This document shows positions 7,903-15,349 of a stretch of 16,046 nucleotides of DNA, in pieces; the first letter of the stretch is position 1, and every line of letters starts with the position of its first letter. The stretch spans positions 12,545-28,590 of the forward strand of contig NZSO01000074.1 of assembly GCA_002696885.1 (NCBI GenBank). The letters are read 5' to 3'. The stretch comes from Verrucomicrobiales bacterium (GTDB taxonomy: Bacteria; Verrucomicrobiota; Verrucomicrobiia; Verrucomicrobiales; DEV007). The position numbers and the translations under genes are program-made. A model generated the notes under the pieces. It was given only the letters and a program-made list of their open reading frames with translations. It had not been told where the DNA came from and did no database searches.

Positions 7903-7929
7903 AACGAATGAATACGCTATTCATGAGTT
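7903..7929. terminator. Hairpin between convergent mogA and the VTT gene; possible weak terminator
   Basis: ATGAATA (7908-7914) and TATTCAT (7918-7924) form a perfect 7-bp stem with a CGC loop, extended by AAC/GTT pairs beyond a 2x2 internal loop. It overlaps the stop codon of the minus-strand VTT gene in a 42-base convergent gap. The stem is AT-rich and no strong T-run follows, so termination is only one possible reading. Confidence 0.3.
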
Positions 7930-8591
7930 TCTGCTTTTCTTATTATTCTAGAAATTAATAAAGTTACAAATATTGTAGCTATTATTCCTGCTCCTAAGAG
8001 AACCCATTCTAGAAATGATTTTTTCCCGCTAATCATAGCGCTTCCCATACTTCCCATAAGAACATAAACCATAGTTCCTGGTGTCATTCCTATCCATGAT
8101 GCTGTTAAGAAGTGACTGAAACGTATTTTTGTTATTCCTAATGCATAGTTGAGAAGAAAGAATGGAATGACGGGACTTAATCTAGCCAGTATAACTATCT
8201 TAAATCCTTCTTGATTTATACCGCTATCTATAGATTTAAAGCGTTCATTGTTTAGAAATTTTCTTTTCACAAAGTTTCTAGCCAAATATCTAGAGACCAA
8301 AAAGGCACAACCTGCGCCGATTGTCGATCCTATAGAAACAATAACTAGCCCCTTCCAAAAACCAAACAAGGCTCCAGCCGTAAACGTTAGAGGTGAGCCC
8401 GGTAACATCATCATTGTACTAACGATGTAGATCAAAATGAAACCTAGATACCCCTTTATTCCTGAGGTTGAAGTTTGTTCAATGATGGTAGGGAGATCTT
8501 TGAAAAAATTATATTTTACCTGTAAGAGAATTAAAGAGGCGAAGAAGGCTGCTAACCAAAAAAATCTATTTTGAAACAGTCTCATTCTCAT
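7917..8591 (-). CDS. TVP38/TMEM64 (VTT domain) family membrane protein
   Basis: This 224-residue integral membrane protein belongs to the VTT/'SNARE-associated' superfamily, related to DedA proteins and implicated in lipid scrambling or small-molecule transport in the cytoplasmic membrane. After one N-terminal transmembrane helix (about 9-24), the family core is visible: MLPGSPLTFTAGALFGFWKG (62-81), GSTIGAGCAFLVSRYLAR (88-105) with the G-x3-G-x4-F-x3-R pattern, and ARLSPVIPFFLLNYALGITK (136-155). A final helix spans about 195-216. The chosen ATG overlaps the end of the upstream symporter gene by 26 bases and has AAGG a few bases ahead; a second ATG two codons in is equally possible. The overlap indicates translational coupling. 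The exact substrate is unknown. Confidence 0.88.
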   Translation of the reverse strand: MRMRLFQNRFFWLAAFFASLILLQVKYNFFKDLPTIIEQTSTSGIKGYLGFILIYIVSTMMMLPGSPLTFTAGALFGFWKGLVIVSIGSTIGAGCAFLVSRYLARNFVKRKFLNNERFKSIDSGINQEGFKIVILARLSPVIPFFLLNYALGITKIRFSHFLTASWIGMTPGTMVYVLMGSMGSAMISGKKSFLEWVLLGAGIIATIFVTLLISRIIRKAETHE

Positions 8592-9858
8592 CAGGCCTTA
8601 GCAGATAATAAATTATTACTCCGAAAATTAAACATAACCCTGCTAGAAAACTCATTGATCTCACAGCAATAATTCCCCATTGGTTTTGCATAGATATTAA
8701 TATTGATGCCATGAAAACAGCCATGCCGTTTAATATTTTAACGACTAGATTGAATGCACCCCAGTAAGTGCCGACAGAATTGGTCGCTGAATTAGATTTT
8801 GCACAGTCTACTACTCCCTCAGCCTCTACGCCGAGGAGAATTGCTACCATTGGTCCACCCATTCCAAAAACAAAAGCAGCCGTTACTAAGGGAGAGAAGA
8901 TTAAATCACTGCCCAATAATCCAGAACATAAATAAACAACGGCTAATGCTATTGATGCCCATAGCATGCATTTGAGCCATCCAAATCTTATTTGAAGTTT
9001 TGGTACAAAAAAGAAAAACGGTATTGCTGCTCCAATTAATGGGCCCATTAAGGCAGCACTGTCACGTTCGGATCCACCAAGTAGATCTTGTGCAATGAAT
9101 GGTGCTGCTGCAGTCATTATGGCAAATGACATTTGAGAACCTCCAAAGAGTGCAATTAATGCTAAAAATCTCCTGTTTTTTAGCGCTGAAATAATTCCAG
9201 CCCATAGTGTTCCAGCTTCATTTTGTGTAGCCTTAGATGAGGGCTCTTTGAGCATTTTTTTCGGTGATGCCCAAAAAGGTAAAATCATCAAAAAAATCGA
9301 ACCTAATGCAAAAAGCACCCCAGTATTACCGTAACCATAGCTGTTGATTAAGAATCCACTGACTCCATTTCCAATTCCTGAGCCAATTACAATACCTAAT
9401 CCAAGGAGTCCCGAAAGTTTTGATCTGATAGTGTTGTTATTTAATGAGTAATCATCAATAAGGCTCCAGTAGGGTATTGCATAAAAAGTGTAACCGATGA
9501 AAAAAATGAATAGCCCAATTATTAATAATAGCCAGTTGATAGGTTGCGACAGCTGGTGATTACATGAAAATGTAATAGCCAAACCAATCGGAGCTAAGAA
9601 AAATGTGAAGAGCAATAAGCTTCTTCTTTGAAATCCCTTTCGTTTCCAGGTGTCGGTGATCTTTCCTGCGATTGGGTCACTTAAACCATCAAATATTCTA
9701 AAGGCGACAAAGGCTGATCCCAAAATGATAGGATCGAAGAGAACGGTTTCTGAATTTTTTTGGTTTCCAAATTTCAGTATCCATTGATACAGAAATCTTG
9801 CAAGACTCATCATGCCAATTTGCCCGCAAAGGAATAAGAGATATTTATAAATGGGCAT
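8566..9858 (-). CDS. MFS transporter of the GPH (MelB-like) sugar:cation symporter type
   Basis: This 430-residue inner-membrane protein has about twelve hydrophobic helices, normal for the glycoside-pentoside-hexuronide:cation symporter family. The family signature in the second helix and first cytoplasmic loop is present: R54, D57, D61-P62 and G65 in RIFDGLSDPIAGKITD, followed by GFQRR (75-79). The fifth-helix motif PYWSLIDDYS (129-138) matches the usual PYWALLPE block. Members couple uptake of sugars to Na+ or H+. The substrate cannot be read from the sequence. The gene follows the FAD oxidoreductase gene by 52 bases and overlaps the VTT gene, so it is probably the middle gene of a three-gene operon. 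Confidence 0.88.
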   Translation of the reverse strand: MPIYKYLLFLCGQIGMMSLARFLYQWILKFGNQKNSETVLFDPIILGSAFVAFRIFDGLSDPIAGKITDTWKRKGFQRRSLLLFTFFLAPIGLAITFSCNHQLSQPINWLLLIIGLFIFFIGYTFYAIPYWSLIDDYSLNNNTIRSKLSGLLGLGIVIGSGIGNGVSGFLINSYGYGNTGVLFALGSIFLMILPFWASPKKMLKEPSSKATQNEAGTLWAGIISALKNRRFLALIALFGGSQMSFAIMTAAAPFIAQDLLGGSERDSAALMGPLIGAAIPFFFFVPKLQIRFGWLKCMLWASIALAVVYLCSGLLGSDLIFSPLVTAAFVFGMGGPMVAILLGVEAEGVVDCAKSNSATNSVGTYWGAFNLVVKILNGMAVFMASILISMQNQWGIIAVRSMSFLAGLCLIFGVIIYYLLRPDENETVSK

Positions 9859-9910
9859 TAGGTACTCGTTGCAGATTACTTGTTGTGGATCATTCTAAAT
9901 TAGAAATTGA

Positions 9911-11536
9911 TTACTGAGATGATTCAATATTTAAGTTTACAGCTTGAGCAACTCTTAAGCCATCAACTGCGGCGGAGAGTATTCCTCCAGCATATCCAGC
10001 TCCTTCACCTGCAGGATAAAGACCTTTCAGTGATGGGCTTTGGTAAGATGATTTTCTAATTATTCTGAGAGGGGATGATGACCTTGTCTCAGCGGCCGTT
10101 AGTATCGCATCTTTTCGATCAAAACCAGGAATTTGGTTGCTTACCCGGCTTACGGCTTTTTTCATTGTCTCTATGACGTAATTTGGCAAGCATTCCCTAA
10201 GATCAGTCAAAACGACTCCTGGACGATAAGAGGGAGAAACCTCGCCCAAGGATGTCGAAGTTTTGTTCTGCATAAAATCTCCCAAGAGTTGCGCGGGGGC
10301 ATGTCCTTCTGGACCGCCAATTAAGAACGCCTTACGTTCCCATTTTCTTTGAAATTTTATACCTGATAAAGGGTCCTCAGGGTTGTCAAAATCATTGGGA
10401 AATATCTCGACCATGAATCCTGAATTAGCATTGGCATCAGCCCTAGCATAGGAACTCATACCATTGGTGACTGTGTGACCAGGTTCTGAAGTGGCTGCAA
10501 CAACCAGTCCTCCCGGACACATGCAAAAAGAATAACAGCTTCTGGAGTTTTTTTTGTTTTGATGGCGAACAAATTTGTAAGGTGCCGAGCCTAACTTTTC
10601 ATGGCCTGCTGCATCACCATAAAGAGATTTATCAATCATTGTTTGAGGATGCTCAATTCTTGCTCCAATGGAAAATGGTTTTGATTCCATGGCTACTCCA
10701 TTCTTCAATAACATTGAGAAGGTGTCCCTAGCGCTATGTCCAACTGCGAGAATTACATTATCTGATAGGATTTCCTCATGATTGGAAGTAACAACTCCGA
10801 TCACTCTTCCGGATTTTTTAATAATGTTGTCGACTCTTGTTCCAAATTTAATAATTCCGCCTAAGTTTTTTATTTCATTTCTTATGGATCTGAGAACTGT
10901 TATTAATTTATCGGTACCTATGTGAGGTTTACCTTTGGTTAATATGTTTTTAGGAGCGCCATGATGTGCAAGTTCCTCTAAAACCATCCGAACTGCTCCG
11001 TCTTTATCCTTAATGCCAGTGTAAAGTTTTCCATCTGAGAATGTCCCAGCACCGCCTTCACCAAATTGAACGTTTGACTCCGGATCTACCTTTCCACCTT
11101 CTCTCCAAAATCGAGTGACATCTCTTGCCCGAGGCCCTGCCTCTTTTCCCCGTTCAATAATTATTGGTTTCTTGCCAGCTCTTGCAAGATAAAGAGCTGC
11201 AAAGTATCCGCACGGTCCAGAGCCGATGATAATTGGACGGTTTGTATCTTTTGTTTTTCGATTAATTGGGTCATTAAATTTCTTTTTATGAACGAGTTTG
11301 ATTGTTTTGTTCTTTTTCTTTAACTGTATCGATTCTTCGTTTTGGTCTGATTCTACATGGATAGTATAAATTAATCGGACCCCTGAAATGCCTTTTTTCC
11401 TTGCATCAATCGAGCACTTAAAAATTTTCCATTTGATATCTTTGCTCGACGAAATATTTAATCTCTTCATCAAGGCCTGCCCAAGATCATGCTCTGAGTG
11501 GTTTACCTTTAGACGTATTTGAGTGACTTCAATCAA
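9911..11536 (-). CDS. COG2509-type FAD-dependent oxidoreductase
   Basis: The 541-residue protein has a short N-terminal domain (about 1-90) beginning MIEVTQIRLKVNHSE, characteristic of this uncharacterised dehydrogenase family. An FAD-binding Rossmann motif follows, GSGPCG (105-110), with the acidic E128 ending the second strand. Residues 159-171 (GEGGAGTFSDGKL) and the C-terminal GLYPAGEGAGYAGGILSAA block, which closes the FAD site, are typical. It is cytosolic, with no signal peptide. The physiological substrate of the family is unknown. The start is a TTG at 11536: an in-frame TAA five codons upstream leaves no other start, and the N-terminus matches the family. It heads the minus-strand group with the symporter and VTT genes. 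Confidence 0.92.
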   Translation of the reverse strand: MIEVTQIRLKVNHSEHDLGQALMKRLNISSSKDIKWKIFKCSIDARKKGISGVRLIYTIHVESDQNEESIQLKKKNKTIKLVHKKKFNDPINRKTKDTNRPIIIGSGPCGYFAALYLARAGKKPIIIERGKEAGPRARDVTRFWREGGKVDPESNVQFGEGGAGTFSDGKLYTGIKDKDGAVRMVLEELAHHGAPKNILTKGKPHIGTDKLITVLRSIRNEIKNLGGIIKFGTRVDNIIKKSGRVIGVVTSNHEEILSDNVILAVGHSARDTFSMLLKNGVAMESKPFSIGARIEHPQTMIDKSLYGDAAGHEKLGSAPYKFVRHQNKKNSRSCYSFCMCPGGLVVAATSEPGHTVTNGMSSYARADANANSGFMVEIFPNDFDNPEDPLSGIKFQRKWERKAFLIGGPEGHAPAQLLGDFMQNKTSTSLGEVSPSYRPGVVLTDLRECLPNYVIETMKKAVSRVSNQIPGFDRKDAILTAAETRSSSPLRIIRKSSYQSPSLKGLYPAGEGAGYAGGILSAAVDGLRVAQAVNLNIESSQ

Positions 11537-11600
11537 CTTTAAATTTGGTTATAACTATAATGGTTGTATTCTCTTGCTTTATTAATATTAACCATTCGTC
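11537..11600. promoter_or_regulatory. Divergent promoter region between the oxidoreductase gene and manA
   Basis: In this 64-base gap, TATAAT at 11556-11561 is a good -10 for manA on the plus strand, with a leader of about 33 bases. No matching -35 is clear. On the opposite strand TATAGT (11559-11554) overlaps the same bases and could serve the oxidoreductase gene, though its leader would be very short. Confidence 0.35.
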
Positions 11601-12554
11601 GTGGATAACATCTTAAAATTTGGTCCAATTTATAAAGAACGCGTTTGGGGGGGGCGTTCTCTAGAGAAATTATACAGGCGCACGCTGCCATCAGATGATT
11701 TAAATTATGGAGAGTCATGGGAGATTGTGGATAGACCTAATGATCAAAGTCGGGTCCTTGGAGGCAAATTCGATGGTGAAACATTGAATTTTTTATGGAG
11801 TAATTTTAGAGAGGATATCTTTGGTTGTGGATTTCCTGATACAGAAAGATTTCCTTTACTTTATAAAATATTGGATGCTCGCAAGAAATTATCACTACAG
11901 GTGCATCCACCTGAATCGAGTTGTGGTATTCATGGAGGTGAACCAAAGACAGAGTTTTGGTATGTTGCAGATGCTGAGCCTGATTCGTTTATATATTATG
12001 GGCTCAAGGAGGGAGTTTCTGATAAGGATTTTCAGCTCGCACTTGATGAGGGAAAATTGCAGGATCATATTAAATCCTTCCCCGTGAAAAAAGGAGACTT
12101 CATCTATCTTCCCAGTGGGTGTTTGCATGCGATAGGTGAGGGTATTGTAATTTTCGAAATTCAACAGAACAGCGACACTACCTATAGGGTTTATGATTGG
12201 GGGCGTATGGGAACTGATGGAAAGCCTAGAAAACTTCATAAGGAGCAGGCTTTGAGCTGTATTAGTTATTCAGATAATGATCCTATTATGGGGAATCAAG
12301 ATAATGGAACCATGGTGAAGTGCGATTATTTTAACGTTGGAATATCAACTTTTAAACCAGGAGAAAAAAAGCAAATTAGCGACGCCACTAGTTTTGTAAT
12401 TTATTCAGTTATCGAGGGCTCATTACGTTTGGATGAACAAATATTAGCGTCAGGAGATTCATTCATTTATCCTGCAACTAGAAGAAAAATGGAGATGGAT
12501 TTTTTCGGTGAAGTGAATACCAAGATTATTGGTATTTCTATTCCAGTTGAATAA
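11601..12554 (+). CDS. manA: Mannose-6-phosphate isomerase, class I (short Bacillus-type)
   Basis: ManA interconverts mannose-6-phosphate and fructose-6-phosphate in the cytosol, linking mannose catabolism and GDP-mannose synthesis to glycolysis. The 317-residue length fits the short bacterial class I form, a zinc-dependent double cupin. Likely zinc ligands are Q100 and H102 in LQVHPP, E118 in KTEFWY, and H176 in LPSGCLHAIGEG. The catalytic arginine region is QQNSDTTYRVYDWGR (188-202). The N-terminal ERVWGG (13-18) is also typical. The start is GTG. The gene stands alone between divergent and convergent neighbours. A role in using mannose-containing polysaccharides or making exopolysaccharide is inference. 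Confidence 0.95.
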   Translation: MDNILKFGPIYKERVWGGRSLEKLYRRTLPSDDLNYGESWEIVDRPNDQSRVLGGKFDGETLNFLWSNFREDIFGCGFPDTERFPLLYKILDARKKLSLQVHPPESSCGIHGGEPKTEFWYVADAEPDSFIYYGLKEGVSDKDFQLALDEGKLQDHIKSFPVKKGDFIYLPSGCLHAIGEGIVIFEIQQNSDTTYRVYDWGRMGTDGKPRKLHKEQALSCISYSDNDPIMGNQDNGTMVKCDYFNVGISTFKPGEKKQISDATSFVIYSVIEGSLRLDEQILASGDSFIYPATRRKMEMDFFGEVNTKIIGISIPVE

Positions 12555-12569
12555 TGATTCTTCAAGTAT

Positions 12570-12584
12570 CCTAGAAAAACTAGG
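12570..12584. terminator. Short inverted repeat between convergent manA and selA
   Basis: CCTAG (12570-12574) and CTAGG (12580-12584) flank AAAAA, giving a 5-bp stem that overlaps the selA stop codon in the 25-base convergent gap. It is too short to be a convincing terminator on its own, but it is the only symmetrical element there. Confidence 0.2.
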
Positions 12585-13983
12585 TCAAAGATTTAATAAT
12601 AGATTCAGTTAGTGTTTGATCCTGTCTTGGGAATATAGTTCTTAAGTCGATACGAAACTTTTCATCAGTTATGTATCCCATAACAGGGTTTTCATTTTTT
12701 CTTAATCGGCTCGCAAGATTCTTTAGTGAAATTTCTTTCGGTGCGATGTCGATTGTTTTTGAGGGAATTGATGATTTGGGCATTGTTCCCCCTCCAATAC
12801 GAGATTCTCCGTCCCCAACAGTTATTAAAGCAGGGAGGCCATTTAAGGATTCCTTAATTATGTTTGCTCTAGTTTCCAATTCGTTGACCGAGGTTGATAA
12901 CATTTTAAGAAGTGGAACAGAATTGTTTTCTTTTAAGTGCTCCTCGGAAATGTCTTCCAGCATTGATAGAATCAATTTGTCACATCTAAGAGCTCTATAA
13001 AACGGTTCTTTCTTAATGCCTTGAATAAATTCTTTTTTGCCAGCGATGATTCCTGCTTGAGGTCCTCCAAGAAGTTTGTCTCCACTGTAGCATAGCAAGT
13101 CGACGCCTTTAGAGATTATTTCCGATGGGGTAGGCTCATGTGCGACAGGTCCATACTCCTCAGTGTTCATCACTGCACCACTCCCAAGGTCCTCACAAAA
13201 GGGGATGTTTTCAGATTTTGCAAGTTTTGCTAGCTCCTCAGTCTCGGCGTTCTCAATAAATCCTCCCATATAAAAATTGCTTTGGTGAACTTTAAGAATC
13301 ATTGCAGTTTCATCGCTAATGGCATTCTTATAATCCTGAAGAGTGGTTTTATTTGTTGTTCCAATTTCATGTAATTCAGCTCCACTCGCGAGAAGAATAT
13401 CAGGTATTCTAAAACCACCTCCAATTTCAACTAACTGGCTGCGAGAAATTATAATTTTTTTCCTATTTCCTCTAACAAAGTGACGAAGAATAATTACTAA
13501 TGCTGCCGCACAATTATTTACGGCGGTGGCCATTTCCGATCCTGATATTATTGCTAAAGCTCTTTCAAGATATGCTGCCCGTTGGCCGCGCTCACCAGTG
13601 TTGAGATCAAGTTCTAAATTATTATAATTTTGAGCAATCTCTCTGAGGCGATCTGCGGCCGTCTCTGACAACGGAGATCTTCCCATATTGGTATGAATAA
13701 GAACTCCCGTGCCGTTAAGAACAGAGAGTATTTTAGTGCGTGAGATATCCTCCAGCTCTTTTCTTGTTTTAATTATATAGGATTCAAATTCTTCAATTAG
13801 TTCCGGATTGTTTCTCAGCTCTTCAATTGACTCCCTTACATAACCTAAGACGATAGGTCTTGGTAAATCTAATTCGCCAAGGGCCTTTAAAGTTTTTTCA
13901 ACTGCTGGAAGTTTACTAAGATCAGCCTTACTCATTTTAAGTTGCTTAAGATGCTCTAATTTTTGAGTTATTCCAGTGCTCAC
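12580..13983 (-). CDS. selA: L-seryl-tRNA(Sec) selenium transferase SelA
   Basis: SelA is a pyridoxal-phosphate enzyme that converts seryl-tRNA(Sec) to selenocysteinyl-tRNA(Sec) using selenophosphate; it acts in the cytosol as a large ring oligomer. The 467-residue length is normal. An N-terminal tRNA-binding helical region holds LSKLPAVEK (22-30). Then come the family motifs NGTGVLIHTNMGRSPLS (90-106), NNCAAALVIIL (156-166), RSQLVEIGGGFRIPD (181-195), HEIGTTNKT (205-213), and CYSGDKLLGGPQAG (298-311) with PLP lysine K303. The start is GTG at 13983; the ATG at codon 17 is an alternative that would still leave LPAVEK intact. It follows the sulfatase gene by 10 bases and is probably co-transcribed with it. 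selB, selC and selD are not in the window. Confidence 0.96.
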   Translation of the reverse strand: MSTGITQKLEHLKQLKMSKADLSKLPAVEKTLKALGELDLPRPIVLGYVRESIEELRNNPELIEEFESYIIKTRKELEDISRTKILSVLNGTGVLIHTNMGRSPLSETAADRLREIAQNYNNLELDLNTGERGQRAAYLERALAIISGSEMATAVNNCAAALVIILRHFVRGNRKKIIISRSQLVEIGGGFRIPDILLASGAELHEIGTTNKTTLQDYKNAISDETAMILKVHQSNFYMGGFIENAETEELAKLAKSENIPFCEDLGSGAVMNTEEYGPVAHEPTPSEIISKGVDLLCYSGDKLLGGPQAGIIAGKKEFIQGIKKEPFYRALRCDKLILSMLEDISEEHLKENNSVPLLKMLSTSVNELETRANIIKESLNGLPALITVGDGESRIGGGTMPKSSIPSKTIDIAPKEISLKNLASRLRKNENPVMGYITDEKFRIDLRTIFPRQDQTLTESIIKSLT

Positions 13984-13993
13984 CTCAGATTAT

Positions 13994-15292
13994 TTAATTA
14001 ACCTTTTCAATTTTCAGCATGAGTTCTTTAAGTTCAGCCACTTTCTCTGGGAATTTTTTAGCTAAGTTATTAGTTTCACCAATATCTATTTCCAAATTGT
14101 AGAGTTCGTCATTTTTTTTCCGATTATCCTCAACAGCATACCCATAGAAATAGGCGTTAGGTTTAAGATATTTCCACTTCCCTTTTCTTACTCCTGCTTT
14201 ATCAAAATAAAAGAAATTACGTCCTGTTTTTCTTTTTCCTGTTAATAGTTCGGTCTGATCAATTCCATCAATATGGATATCCTTAGGGAGATCAAACCCA
14301 CATATGTTTGAGAAAGTAGGCATGAAATCTATTGTCGCAAAAATTGCATCAGAAATAACTCCTGGCTTAATTTTTTTCGGCCATTTAATGATACAAGGCA
14401 GCCTGTATCCGCCTTCGTAACACGAGCCTTTGCCATTTCTGAGAGGACCAGAATCCCCCCAAAAAATTGATTCTTTTGGATGGCCTTTTTTATGTTTCGT
14501 ATATTTATCCTGATTCCATGGTCCATTATCGCTGGTATAGATGACCATAGTATTTTGAGTCAGCTTTAATTCGTCTAGAACGTCAAGTAATCTACCTGTC
14601 TCAAAATCAAATTCTTCCACGACATCACCGTATAACCCACCTTTAGACTTACCTTTAAATTTTTCTGATGCATCAATTATTGTATGCATCATTGTATGTG
14701 ATAAATACAACAAGAATGGTTTGCTTGGGTCGCGTTTTTGTCTAAGAAATTGAATTGATTTTTCAGTATAGAGTTTCACTAGACTACTCATTTCTTTTAT
14801 GACGACTGAAGGGTTGTTATTTTCATGAATAGAAACAACTCCATCATCGTTTGCCCCTAATGGCCCAAAGTAATAATCAAAGCCTTTGGCGTTTGGCATT
14901 CTCTCTTTGATGGCCTTTCGATTAGAAACATCCCATTTTCCAATACATGCGGTTTGATATCCTGAATCTCTCATGAGTTCAGAAAAAGTGATTTCAGACG
15001 CTGGCATGCTCCATCCACCACTTCTTATGGGATGCCTTCCCGTGAGAAGTGCTGATCTTGAGGGTCCACAGACTGTTTGCGAGTAAAAAGACGTAAACAT
15101 GATTCCCTCACTCGCAAGCTGATCTAGTCTAGGAGTTTTGTTTTTTTTACTCCCATAGCAGGCCAAATCTCCATAGCCTTGATCGTCTGTAAAAATGATT
15201 ACAACATTGGGCCGATGGTCAGAAAATGACTTAGATGTAGAGATTAAAAGAGTGAAAAAAATAAATAAAAGGGTCGGTTTCAAAACTCTCAT
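13994..15292 (-). CDS. Secreted formylglycine-type sulfatase (arylsulfatase family)
   Basis: This 432-residue type I sulfatase removes sulfate esters, probably from algal or animal polysaccharides, after export; residues 1-24 form a signal peptide. Metal-site aspartates D36-D37 lie in FTDDQGYGD. The formylglycine signature CGPSR (C75-R79) continues as SALLTGRHP, so a maturation enzyme (FGE or anSME) is needed. Further active-site residues are K119, H199 in LSHTMMH, D255-N256 in TSDNGP, and K288 in GKGSCYEGG. The usual GKWH block reads GKWDVS, with D121 in place of the conserved histidine. Length is slightly short for the family but both ends look intact. It sits 57 bases behind the nitrate reductase gene and 10 bases before selA. 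The substrate is not predictable here. Confidence 0.93.
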   Translation of the reverse strand: MRVLKPTLLFIFFTLLISTSKSFSDHRPNVVIIFTDDQGYGDLACYGSKKNKTPRLDQLASEGIMFTSFYSQTVCGPSRSALLTGRHPIRSGGWSMPASEITFSELMRDSGYQTACIGKWDVSNRKAIKERMPNAKGFDYYFGPLGANDDGVVSIHENNNPSVVIKEMSSLVKLYTEKSIQFLRQKRDPSKPFLLYLSHTMMHTIIDASEKFKGKSKGGLYGDVVEEFDFETGRLLDVLDELKLTQNTMVIYTSDNGPWNQDKYTKHKKGHPKESIFWGDSGPLRNGKGSCYEGGYRLPCIIKWPKKIKPGVISDAIFATIDFMPTFSNICGFDLPKDIHIDGIDQTELLTGKRKTGRNFFYFDKAGVRKGKWKYLKPNAYFYGYAVEDNRKKNDELYNLEIDIGETNNLAKKFPEKVAELKELMLKIEKVN

Positions 15293-15349
15293 TTCATATT
15301 GATAATGAGATAATAGATCGAAAAATCAACTCTGCTCTATAATCATTGA

